This document shows positions 53,883 through 61,833 of a DNA stretch of 64,000 bases, piece after piece. The stretch spans positions 62,001 through 126,000 of the forward strand of contig NZ_JBGFGL010000077.1 in NCBI RefSeq assembly GCF_041224425.1, read 5' to 3'. A program made the translations under genes and the position numbers. Numbering within the stretch: position 1 is the stretch's first letter; every line of letters starts with the position of its first letter. Under the pieces are notes generated by a model. That model was not told the DNA's origin. It made no database searches and saw only the letters and a list, made by a program, of their open reading frames with translations. This stretch comes from Psychroserpens sp041224425 (GTDB lineage: Bacteria > Bacteroidota > Bacteroidia > Flavobacteriales > Flavobacteriaceae).

Positions 53883-54386
53883 TTATGACTCGACCATACT
53901 GTTTTTTAGGGTTTCTGAGGTTTTTTTAGTCCATGCATTCAGCATCCAACTAACTTTTTCCAATTCTCTAATGTAGGCACCAATTAAATCGATTGTACCT
54001 TCATCTGAAGCTTCATCAGCTTTTTTCACAACTTCACTCATTTGCTGTAGCAAAATTTTATGGTCTTTCAATATCTCAAGTACCATATCCTTATCAGATT
54101 TTAAAGGCGATACTTCTTTGACCTTAGAGATTTCCAAATAATCGCTCAACTTACTCATTGGATGATGGCGAAGCGTTAGAATGCGCTCTGCAATTTCATC
54201 AATTTTAGTTCTAGCGTCAGTGTAAAGTTCTTCGAATTTGTTATGTAAGTCAAAGAAGTTTTCACCTAAGATGTTCCAGTGAAAATTTCTCAGCTTTTGG
54301 TAATAGATGTGATAGTTTGCCAGTAGCGTATTTAATTCAACAACCACTGGAATCAACTTTTCATCTTTCATATTTAAATAGCTCAT
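53883..54386 (-). CDS. dps: Dps family DNA-binding ferritin
   Basis: The 167-residue protein belongs to the Dps/ferritin-like family: LLANYHIYYQKLRNFHWNILGENFFDLHNKFEELY with the ferroxidase histidines and acids, then DEIAERILTL. It oxidises and stores iron as a 12-mer and protects DNA from oxidative damage in stationary phase. Start at Met1 (SYLNMKDEKL) fits the family N-terminus; Met6 is possible. It is first after corA in the stress cluster, with its own promoter candidate upstream. Confidence 0.93.
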   Translation of the reverse strand: MSYLNMKDEKLIPVVVELNTLLANYHIYYQKLRNFHWNILGENFFDLHNKFEELYTDARTKIDEIAERILTLRHHPMSKLSDYLEISKVKEVSPLKSDKDMVLEILKDHKILLQQMSEVVKKADEASDEGTIDLIGAYIRELEKVSWMLNAWTKKTSETLKNSMVES

Positions 54387-54419
54387 GTTTATAGGTTTTT
54401 TTAATTAAAAATTCTATAT

Positions 54420-54449
54420 ATAAACTATGGCTATATGAGCGTTTGTCAA
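54420..54449 (-). promoter_or_regulatory. Candidate dps promoter (TTGACA ... TAGTTTAT)
   Basis: On the minus strand, TTG (in TTGACA, 54444-54449) and TAGTTTAT (54420-54427) are 19 bp apart, fitting the Bacteroidota spacing; the -7 part has one mismatch to TAnnTTTG. It is 34 bp upstream of the dps start. Confidence 0.4.
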
Positions 54450-54499
54450 GTGATTTAACAGGCTTTAACTTCCTTAGGAAAAGTTTAACATAATTTATG

Positions 54500-55570
54500 T
54501 TAAAGCCATTTCTTCTTTCTAAAATAAATTAACATTAAAATGAATAAAACCACCATCACTCCTAAAAGTATGTGGTAGCTATATTTGTATTGTAGTTCTG
54601 GCATATAATTGAAGTTCATTCCGTATATACCAGCAATAAACGTAAGTGGAATAAAAATGGTAGCAATAATGGTCAGTACCTTCATGACTTCATTCATTTT
54701 ATTACTGATAACGGTCATGTACATATCCATTAAACTCCAGACCATTTCACGATATAAGTCTATTGATTCGTTGACTTGTAGAATATGATCGTATAAATCC
54801 CTAAGGTACGTTTGAGACTTAGGATCAATAATTTGGTTTTCTGATTTTTCCAATCGGTTAATTACTTCACGTAAAGGAAAAACCGAACGTCTTATTTTTA
54901 AGACCTCTTGCTTTAGTTCTTGAATGCGATTTGGTGTCATTTCATTATCAGATTTGACCTCGAATATAACTGATTCAAGTTCTTCAATACGATCGCCTAT
55001 AGATTCAATAACGTTTAGATAATTGTCGACTATGGCATCGAGGATCGTATACATAAGATAATCGGCACTTTGAGCTCTTATACGACCTTTTGAAGTTGCT
55101 ATACGGTCTCTAAGGTCATCAAAAACATCACCATCGGCTTCTTGAAAAGTGAGAACATAATCTTGTCCGACTACCATACTTAAATGCTCATATTGCAGTT
55201 CTTCGTTGTCTTTAAAGTAGAGCATTTTGAAAACGATAAAAAGATAGTTTTCGAACTCCTCTATTTTAGGCCTTTGGTTGGTATTAACAATGTCTTCAAG
55301 GGTTAAAGCGTGAAGATTATAATGTTTTCCAAGTTTTTCAATATCTTCTATGTTGTTGAGTCCGTTAATGTTAATCCATGTAACCTGATCATTCCCTTTA
55401 AAATTAAAACCGTCTTCTACCTTATTGGAATCTATTTTGGTATAAGTGTCTGTTGAGTAATTTATAATTTCAACAACGGTTTCAAGAGCTTGCTTTTTAC
55501 CTTTGTATGCCATTGTTCCTGGCGGTAAATTAGAAGCCTTAAAAGCTCTTTTCTTTCTTTTTTGTCTCAT
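54500..55570 (-). CDS. corA: CorA family magnesium/cobalt transporter
   Basis: The protein has 356 residues from ATG 55570 (RQKRKKRAFKAS); an upstream TTG would add 11 residues but is unlikely. A long cytoplasmic domain precedes the two C-terminal membrane helices, with the ion-selectivity motif IYGMNFNYMPE (GMN) between them (about 310-320). The cytoplasmic part contains SVFPLREVINRLEKSEN and SLMDMYMTVISNKMNEVMKVL, the long stalk helix typical of CorA. It imports Mg2+ as a pentamer. It is 113 bp upstream of dps. Confidence 0.93.
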   Translation of the reverse strand: MRQKRKKRAFKASNLPPGTMAYKGKKQALETVVEIINYSTDTYTKIDSNKVEDGFNFKGNDQVTWININGLNNIEDIEKLGKHYNLHALTLEDIVNTNQRPKIEEFENYLFIVFKMLYFKDNEELQYEHLSMVVGQDYVLTFQEADGDVFDDLRDRIATSKGRIRAQSADYLMYTILDAIVDNYLNVIESIGDRIEELESVIFEVKSDNEMTPNRIQELKQEVLKIRRSVFPLREVINRLEKSENQIIDPKSQTYLRDLYDHILQVNESIDLYREMVWSLMDMYMTVISNKMNEVMKVLTIIATIFIPLTFIAGIYGMNFNYMPELQYKYSYHILLGVMVVLFILMLIYFRKKKWL

Positions 55571-55765
55571 AGATGTATCATTATACCAAGCTAAATGTAA
55601 CAAAACTTTTTGGTATAGAAAGACTGCATTGAACTATAAAATGTAACAATAAGGGTTTCTTTCTCATGAAATAGAAAAGTAATTATTTTGTTGTTTAAAA
55701 GTTGGTTTGCATATTCGTTTTATTTTCAGTAATATGCATTTTAATACACATAAAAAATTACATAC

Positions 55766-55990
55766 ATGGGAAGACCTCCAACGAAACCTATAAAATTCAG
55801 AGATGGATTTTATATTGAGATACGTAATAAAGGTAAGAATAACGGAATAAAACTTCATAGAGACACCAAAGAACAGATGTTAAGAACCATAAAGGAATAC
55901 GAACAAACCAAAGATGTTATTATCTATGGTGAATCCAAAAATGGAAAATGGGTCAATAAAACACCTGTACTACATGTAGTGGAAGATTAA
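55766..55990 (+). CDS. Small basic protein of unknown function
   Basis: The 74-residue protein is basic: GRPPTKPIKFRDGFYIEIRNKGKNNGIKLHR, then KEQMLRTIKEYEQTKDVIIYGESKNGKWVNKTPVLHVVED. There is no signal peptide or membrane segment. The strand-rich N-terminal part and central helix might bind nucleic acid, but no motif proves it. A terminator follows. Confidence 0.6.
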   Translation: MGRPPTKPIKFRDGFYIEIRNKGKNNGIKLHRDTKEQMLRTIKEYEQTKDVIIYGESKNGKWVNKTPVLHVVED

Positions 55991-56009
55991 ATTCCATTTA
56001 AAATACTTT

Positions 56010-56059
56010 AAAACCTCTTTTGCTTTTACATTATTTGTAATTTCAAGAGAGGTTTTTTT
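56010..56059 (+). terminator. Rho-independent terminator after the small basic protein gene
   Basis: Stem AAAACCTCTTTTG / CAAGAGAGGTTTT (one mismatch) with a 20-nt AT-rich loop and a T run. Confidence 0.75.
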
Positions 56060-56117
56060 ATGAAATCCTATTAATTTATCATAAATTGATCACTATTACT
56101 AACTAATTGATTTTATT

Positions 56118-56555
56118 ATGACAGATTATTCAAATTCAAAACCATCTGTTTGGTTTTGGGTCATTTCAATAGTTGCGTTTATTTGGAATGGCATGGGTGT
56201 TTACCAGTACTTAATTAAAGCCTATAACACTGAGGGTTTTAGAAGCCAATACACAACCGAACAACTTGAAGTCATTGCTGGTGTACCAGCTTGGGCTACC
56301 GCAGCTTTTGCTATTGGCGTTTTTGGTGGCTTGATCGCCTCTGGATTTTTGTTGTTGAGGAATAAATTGGCAACCATCTTCTTTGTATTTTCATTATTAG
56401 GTGTTTTGGTACATGCGTATCACAATCATTTTGTGATTGATTCAGTCGCTATGATGGGCTCAACGGCAGCTGTATTTACAGGCATTGTTATTGTTGGTGC
56501 AGTACTATTATTATGGTATTCTAAGTATGCCACTCGAAAAGGATGGCTGCGATAG
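56118..56555 (+). CDS. Small four-helix membrane protein of unknown function
   Basis: The 145-residue protein has four predicted membrane helices: VWFWVISIVAFIWNGMGVYQYL, AWATAAFAIGVFGGLIASGFLLL, ATIFFVFSLLGVLVHAYH and AAVFTGIVIVGAVLLLWY. The inner end is basic (KYATRKGWLR). It is a common small flavobacterial membrane protein, without known function. The 102-bp gap to the symporter gene is too long to imply an operon. Confidence 0.7.
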   Translation: MTDYSNSKPSVWFWVISIVAFIWNGMGVYQYLIKAYNTEGFRSQYTTEQLEVIAGVPAWATAAFAIGVFGGLIASGFLLLRNKLATIFFVFSLLGVLVHAYHNHFVIDSVAMMGSTAAVFTGIVIVGAVLLLWYSKYATRKGWLR

Positions 56556-56657
56556 TTTTATGATTACATATTAGTAAATAGGTATTGGTTTTTACTGATA
56601 CCTATTTTATTTGAATTTAAATCTTAGTTTTGTTTTAAAGCTTCATTTTATATACAT

Positions 56658-58388
56658 ATGACAATTTCAACATTCGATTGGATCATTATAATTTTCTTTT
56701 TGGCACTTTTCGCAGGCATAGGAATTTATGTTTCTAAACAAGCCGGTAAAGATTCCAAAGCTTTTTTTCTTTCTGGCAGGAATATGCCTTGGTGGTTGCT
56801 AGGTGTCAGTATGGTTGCAACTACATTTGCAGCAGATACACCCAATTTTGTGGCTGGTGTAATTCGTGAGGATGGTGTATTTGGAAATTGGATTTGGTGG
56901 AGTTTCTTATTGACCGGAATGCTTACAGTATTTTTTTATGCGCGATTGTGGCGTAAAAGTGGAATAACTACAGATTTAGAATTTTACGAATTACGTTATA
57001 GTGGAAAAAGTGCTGCTTTCCTTAGGGGATTTAGAGCGCTTTACTTAGGTGTCTTTTTCAATATTGTGATTATGGCCAATGTTTGTTTGGCTGCTATTAA
57101 AATTGGTCACGTCATGTTTGGTTTTACAACCTTTCAAACGTTGTTTATAGCTTCGGTCGTAACGGTTATTTATTCAACTTTAGGCGGACTTAAGGGTGTG
57201 CTTCTAACAGATTTCATTCAGTTTATTATTGCTATGGTCGGAAGTATTTGGGCCACGGTTCATATCGTAAAAATGCCAGAAATTGGCGGATTGTCAAAAT
57301 TGCTTTCTGTTCCTGAAGTTGCTTCAAAAACGGATATGCTCCCAGATTTTTCTAATCCTGAATTATTAATTCCTTTACTTATTGTGCCATTAGCTGTGCA
57401 ATGGTGGAGTGTTTGGTATCCTGGAGCTGAACCTGGTGGTGGTGGATATATTGCGCAGCGAATGTTAGCTGCTAAGGATGAGAACCATGCCACTTGGGCT
57501 GTGTTGTTCTTTAATTTTGCACATTATGCCTTACGTCCATGGCCATGGATTATTATTGGGCTAGCTTCATTGGTTATGTTTCCTAACTTGGAAAGTCTTC
57601 AATTGGCTTTTCCAAATCTTGAATCATCATTTGTTAAAAATGACCTCTCCTATCCTGCCATGCTAACATTTTTACCTGCTGGACTTTTGGGAATTGTTAT
57701 TACCTCATTGATTGCTGCTTTTATGAGTACAATCTCAACCCATTTAAATTGGGGAAGTTCTTATGTGGTAAATGACTTTTATGCTCGATTTATAAGAAAG
57801 GAAGCTTCTGATAAAGAACAAGTGGCCGTTGGAAGAATTTCAACAATCGTGATGATGGTTATGGCAGCACTTTTGGCAACTGTTTTAGAAGAAGCCAGAG
57901 ACGCTTTTAACCTGATGTTGCAAATAGGTGCAGGAACAGGCTTGCTTTTTATTTTAAGATGGTTTTGGAGTCGAATCAATCCTTACAGTGAAATAGCTGC
58001 TATGGTAATATCCTTTGCCATTGCAGTTTTCTTTTTCATCAATGGCAAACTAGAAACGCCTATAATAGAAATTGCTGGTCATTGGCAATTGGTCATTGGA
58101 GTTGTCCTTACCACACTAGGCTGGTTATTAGTCACCTTATTAACAAAGCCTACAGATCATAAAACGCTAGACTCTTTTAACGCCTTAATCTTCGGAAACG
58201 ACTCAAAATTTAAAGGCTTTGGTATGAAGATTCTTGGTTTTTTCTGTGGTGTTATTGGCGTTTACTGTACGTTATTTGCCATAGGTAACTTTATCTACGG
58301 AAAAACAGGTTTAGCTTTTGTGTTACTAGTCGTTACCATGGTTTGTACCGCTGTGATTATAAAATCATTAAAGAAGTCCTCGCACTAA
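56658..58388 (+). CDS. Sodium:solute symporter (SSS family)
   Basis: The 576-residue integral membrane protein has about 14 helices. The SSS pattern runs from FDWIIIIFFLALFAGIGIYVSK, SGRNMPWWLLGVSMVATTFAADTPNFVAG and YSTLGGLKGVLLTDFIQFIIA to ISTHLNWGSSYVVNDFYARFI. It couples solute uptake to the sodium gradient; a marine host fits this. The substrate cannot be told from sequence, sugar-type (SGLT-like) being as likely as others. Its stop overlaps the convergent mgsA stop by 4 bp (CTAA). Confidence 0.9.
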   Translation: MTISTFDWIIIIFFLALFAGIGIYVSKQAGKDSKAFFLSGRNMPWWLLGVSMVATTFAADTPNFVAGVIREDGVFGNWIWWSFLLTGMLTVFFYARLWRKSGITTDLEFYELRYSGKSAAFLRGFRALYLGVFFNIVIMANVCLAAIKIGHVMFGFTTFQTLFIASVVTVIYSTLGGLKGVLLTDFIQFIIAMVGSIWATVHIVKMPEIGGLSKLLSVPEVASKTDMLPDFSNPELLIPLLIVPLAVQWWSVWYPGAEPGGGGYIAQRMLAAKDENHATWAVLFFNFAHYALRPWPWIIIGLASLVMFPNLESLQLAFPNLESSFVKNDLSYPAMLTFLPAGLLGIVITSLIAAFMSTISTHLNWGSSYVVNDFYARFIRKEASDKEQVAVGRISTIVMMVMAALLATVLEEARDAFNLMLQIGAGTGLLFILRWFWSRINPYSEIAAMVISFAIAVFFFINGKLETPIIEIAGHWQLVIGVVLTTLGWLLVTLLTKPTDHKTLDSFNALIFGNDSKFKGFGMKILGFFCGVIGVYCTLFAIGNFIYGKTGLAFVLLVVTMVCTAVIIKSLKKSSH

Positions 58389-58747
58389 ATGGCTTTAATG
58401 AGTAAGTCTGCTGTTGCAGGATTGGTTGCAAGAGGCACGTTATGAACATCACACAAGCGCATTAACATCAAGACGTCGGGTTCATGAGGGTGTTTTGCTA
58501 AGGGATCTCTAAAGAACAAAACCATATCACATTTACCTTCAGCGACCCTTGCAGCTATTTGTGCATCACCTCCTAAAGGACCAGATAACAAGCTCTCAAC
58601 TTCGAATCCAGCTTTTTTAGTTTTCTCACCTGTGGTTCCTGTTGAAACCAAGGTTATTTTTTTCTGTTGTAGCAATTCTCTATGCTCATTTAAAAACTGA
58701 ACCATTTCAGCTTTTTTTCCATCATGAGCAATGATAGCTATTTCCAT
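58385..58747 (-). CDS. mgsA: Methylglyoxal synthase
   Basis: The 120-residue protein converts dihydroxyacetone phosphate to methylglyoxal and phosphate, bypassing lower glycolysis. The phosphate-binding loop is STGTTGEKTKK, then SGPLGGDAQIAARV with catalytic Asp61, and the FFRDPLAKHPHEPD segment with His88 and Asp91. It is shorter than E. coli MgsA (152 aa) but normal for Bacteroidota and Gram-positives. It begins 2 bp after the GlcNAc kinase gene, downstream of pfkA and gapA, so it is set beside the enzymes that produce and use triose phosphates. Confidence 0.95.
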   Translation of the reverse strand: MEIAIIAHDGKKAEMVQFLNEHRELLQQKKITLVSTGTTGEKTKKAGFEVESLLSGPLGGDAQIAARVAEGKCDMVLFFRDPLAKHPHEPDVLMLMRLCDVHNVPLATNPATADLLIKAI

Positions 58748-58749
58748 AA

Positions 58750-59610
58750 TTATAAATTTCTAATATGATAACTCACTAAGCCTTCAATCGGTCGACGTTC
58801 AAAATTTCCAACCTTGAATCCCATTTCCTCAGCAACCTCACGAATTTCCCTTTCAGCAAAAAATGCTATGGAACCAGCAAAATGAACCGGAACCAATTTT
58901 AATTCTTCCTTGTATTGAAAAATCATGTTTTTAGCGAACAATCGGAAACCTTTTTTAATCAATTCCCTTATGTATTCTGAATCTTTATTTAAGAACATAA
59001 ACTCAGCAAAATTTGCGAGATAAGCGTTCGGATTTGGTTGTTTGTAAAGATTGTATTTAATAAAATCTGGATCTAAGTTGTACTTATGGTCAAAAGCAAC
59101 TTTAAGATTACCAGGCATATTATTAAAGAAGTACTCTTTCAACAATTCTTTACCGTAAAAATTCCCAGAAGCTTCGTCCATAACAGTATAGCCTAGAGAA
59201 ACGATACGTTGATGCAGCTTAGAACCATCGTAGTAACTGCAATTGGAACCAGTTCCCATAATGCAAACGACAGCAGCTTCATCATTGTGATTTAATGTGG
59301 CTCTAACGGCAGCCATAGTGTCTTCTTGAACATCAATTTCGGCATTGATAAAAATAGACTCCAAAATTTCAGCCAATAAAAGTCTTGGCTTGGAAGTTCC
59401 ACAACCTGCGCCATAGAAGAATAGATGTGTGACTTGATCTTTAAATTGCATAAGTTCATCACTATTTCTGATGACCTTATTAATTTTTTTACGGGATAGG
59501 ATAGCAGGATTGAGTCCTTTGGTGCGAATTTTAGGATGTGTCTGATTTCCTTGTTTATCGATGACAATCCAATCGCATTTCGTAGAACCACTATCTGTTA
59601 TTAGAATCAT
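58750..59610 (-). CDS. N-acetylglucosamine kinase, BadF/BadG ATPase family
   Basis: The 286-residue ASKHA-fold kinase has the phosphate-1 motif ITDSGSTKCDWIVID, the ADP-binding CIMGTGSNCSYYDG and the DEASGNFYGKELLKEYF motif, then VHFAGSIAFF. It is of the NAGK type, which phosphorylates amino sugars with ATP, here probably GlcNAc recovered from cell-wall turnover. The terminator between gapA and this gene suggests its own promoter or readthrough; mgsA follows 2 bp later. Confidence 0.88.
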   Translation of the reverse strand: MILITDSGSTKCDWIVIDKQGNQTHPKIRTKGLNPAILSRKKINKVIRNSDELMQFKDQVTHLFFYGAGCGTSKPRLLLAEILESIFINAEIDVQEDTMAAVRATLNHNDEAAVVCIMGTGSNCSYYDGSKLHQRIVSLGYTVMDEASGNFYGKELLKEYFFNNMPGNLKVAFDHKYNLDPDFIKYNLYKQPNPNAYLANFAEFMFLNKDSEYIRELIKKGFRLFAKNMIFQYKEELKLVPVHFAGSIAFFAEREIREVAEEMGFKVGNFERRPIEGLVSYHIRNL

Positions 59611-59628
59611 TGTAAAAAGATAAAAATA

Positions 59629-59669
59629 AAGTCCGTAGTTAGTAAAATATGTCGACTAATTACGGACTT
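59629..59669 (-). terminator. Rho-independent terminator after gapA
   Basis: Read on the minus strand, stem AAGTCCGTAATTAGT / ACTAACTACGGACTT (one mismatch) with a T-rich tail, just beyond the gapA stop at 59678. Confidence 0.85.
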
Positions 59670-59677
59670 CAATAGAA

Positions 59678-60670
59678 TTATAGAGAATGAATTTTCTGAG
59701 CTAGGTCTACTAATTTATTAGAGTAACCAAACTCATTATCGTACCAAGATACCAGCTTAAAGAATTTCGAATTCAATTCGATACAAGCTTCTGCATCAAA
59801 GATACTTGTGCGATCATCACTAACAAAATCTTGAGATACTACAGCATCCTCTGTATAACCTAGCACACCATTCATGGAGCCTTCTGAAGCCTTTTTGAAT
59901 GCTGCTTTGATGTCTTCCAAAGACGTTTCTTTTTTGGTTCTAACCGTTAAATCAACGACAGATACATCAGCAGTTGGCACTCGAAATGCCATTCCAGTTA
60001 ATTTACCATTCAATTCTGGAATCACTTTTCCAACAGCTTTAGCTGCACCAGTTGATGCTGGTATGATATTTAACAACGCGCTACGTCCACCTCTAAAATC
60101 TTTTTTTGATGGTCCGTCAACCGTTAATTGAGTTGCAGTTGTTGCATGAACCGTTGTCATCAATGCTTCTTCGATACCAAAGTTATCATCTACAACTTTT
60201 GCCAATGGTGCTAAACAGTTTGTAGTACAAGAGGCGTTGGAAACGATTTTATGGTCTGCTGTCAATTCATGGTCATTAACACCCATAACAAACATAGGTG
60301 CATCCTTGCTTGGTGCTGAAATAGCTACTTTTTTAGCTCCAGCCTCTATGTGATAATTAGCAGTTTCCATAGTTGTGAAAATTCCTGTACATTCAGCAAC
60401 CACGTCTACTCCAACTTCATCCCATTTCAAGTTTTTTGGATCTCTTTCAGCAGTAACTCTAATAGTTTTTCCATCTACGATTAATTGTCCGTCTACAACT
60501 TCTACTGTGCCATCAAAGTTACCATGGACAGAATCATATTTTAGAAGGTAAGCCAAATGATCAACATCTAATAAGTCATTAATAGCGACCACATCAACAT
60601 CATTGCGTTTAACAGTTGCTCTAAATACAATTCTTCCTATTCTACCAAATCCGTTTATTCCTAATTTCAT
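59678..60670 (-). CDS. gapA: Glyceraldehyde-3-phosphate dehydrogenase
   Basis: The 330-residue tetrameric enzyme oxidises glyceraldehyde 3-phosphate with NAD+ and phosphate in glycolysis. NAD-binding starts INGFGRIGR; the catalytic Cys148 lies in SNASCTTNC, and the His is in TTVHATTATQ. The ending SWYDNEFGYSNKLVDL is canonical. It lies 39 bp downstream of pfkA in the same orientation, and a terminator follows. Confidence 0.98.
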   Translation of the reverse strand: MKLGINGFGRIGRIVFRATVKRNDVDVVAINDLLDVDHLAYLLKYDSVHGNFDGTVEVVDGQLIVDGKTIRVTAERDPKNLKWDEVGVDVVAECTGIFTTMETANYHIEAGAKKVAISAPSKDAPMFVMGVNDHELTADHKIVSNASCTTNCLAPLAKVVDDNFGIEEALMTTVHATTATQLTVDGPSKKDFRGGRSALLNIIPASTGAAKAVGKVIPELNGKLTGMAFRVPTADVSVVDLTVRTKKETSLEDIKAAFKKASEGSMNGVLGYTEDAVVSQDFVSDDRTSIFDAEACIELNSKFFKLVSWYDNEFGYSNKLVDLAQKIHSL

Positions 60671-60709
60671 TGTTTTAAATTTTCTTGTGTTAGTATTCGT
60701 TTATAATTA

Positions 60710-61696
60710 CTATATCGTCATGATATCAGATACACGTAATAATTCTAGATTTATTTTTGATTTTCCTTTTACTGCTTGATCCAAGGGGGTTAAGCTCATC
60801 ACATCATTTTTAAGTCCGACCATACAGTTTGTCTGACCAGTGATTAAGCTTTCAACGGCTTTTACGCCCATTCTACTCGCTAGCACGCGATCAAAGCAAG
60901 ATGGTGAACCACCACGCTGCATGTGACCTAATACAGAAACTCTAACTTCATATTCTGACATGTTTTCTTCAACATAGTCTTTAAGTTCGAAAACATTTTT
61001 TCCTATTTTATCACCTTCAGCAACCACTACGATACTTGAAGACTTTCCAGATTGTTTACTTCGTCTTAAAGATTCCAATAAACGATCTAAACCTAAGTCT
61101 TCTTCAGGAATTAAAATTTCCTCTGCTCCAGCTCCAACACCTACATTTAAAGCTATATGTCCTACATCACGTCCCATCACCTCTATAAAGAAAAGTCGGT
61201 TATGTGAACTAGCTGTATCCCTGATTTTATCAATAGCTTCAACAACGGTATTTAAAGCGGTGTCGTAACCTAAAGTGTGTGTTGTTCCAAAAATATCATT
61301 ATCAATAGTTCCAGGAATTCCCATGACAGGCATTCCAAATTCCTGACTAAAAATCATGGCACCAGTAAAACTTCCATCACCACCAATCACAACAAAGGCA
61401 TCAATTCCAGCCTTAACCAATTGTTCGTGGGCTTTTTTACGGCCCTCAACCGTTCTAAATTCTTGTGATCTAGCAGACTTGAGTATGGTGCCACCTTTGT
61501 TGATGATATCTTTAACACTACGAGCATCCATCGGCACAAAATCACCATCGATCATTCCTTCGTATCCTCTATAAATTCCATAGCATTCGATATCGTGAAA
61601 AGCAGAAGCTCTAACTACAGAACGAATGGCTGCATTCATTCCAGGAGAATCTCCTCCGGAAGTCATAACGCCAATTCTTTTTATGGTATTTAACAT
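60710..61696 (-). CDS. pfkA: ATP-dependent 6-phosphofructokinase
   Basis: The protein has 328 residues from ATG 61696 (LNTIKRIGVMTSGGDSPGMN), where the family N-terminus begins; 12 upstream codons are open. It phosphorylates fructose 6-phosphate with ATP, the committing step of glycolysis. Motifs: GGDSPGMNAAIR, GGDGSFTGA, the catalytic PGTIDND, and MGRDVGHIALNVGVGAGAEEILIPEE. The ATP-type GGDGS motif fits PfkA, not the PPi type. gapA follows 39 bp later, so the two are probably cotranscribed. Confidence 0.97.
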   Translation of the reverse strand: MLNTIKRIGVMTSGGDSPGMNAAIRSVVRASAFHDIECYGIYRGYEGMIDGDFVPMDARSVKDIINKGGTILKSARSQEFRTVEGRKKAHEQLVKAGIDAFVVIGGDGSFTGAMIFSQEFGMPVMGIPGTIDNDIFGTTHTLGYDTALNTVVEAIDKIRDTASSHNRLFFIEVMGRDVGHIALNVGVGAGAEEILIPEEDLGLDRLLESLRRSKQSGKSSSIVVVAEGDKIGKNVFELKDYVEENMSEYEVRVSVLGHMQRGGSPSCFDRVLASRMGVKAVESLITGQTNCMVGLKNDVMSLTPLDQAVKGKSKINLELLRVSDIMTI

Positions 61697-61833
61697 GAAA
61701 ATGTAATTTAATACAGTAAAATTACTAAACAAAACCCATAAAAGACGTAGTGTTTACTATTATTTCACGCAACGAAAAAATCTCAATCGTTTTCGTTAAT
61801 AACTATTTTAATAAAGAATGGAAAAACTGAAAA

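Noticed and set aside
55571..55603. TTG start extending CorA by 11 residues
   Set aside because: ATG 55570 opens directly on the basic family-like N-terminus; the extension is not similar to CorA.
56625..56632. TAGTTTTG as promoter of the symporter gene
   Set aside because: It matches the -7 consensus but has no TTG at acceptable spacing; support is too weak to list as a feature.
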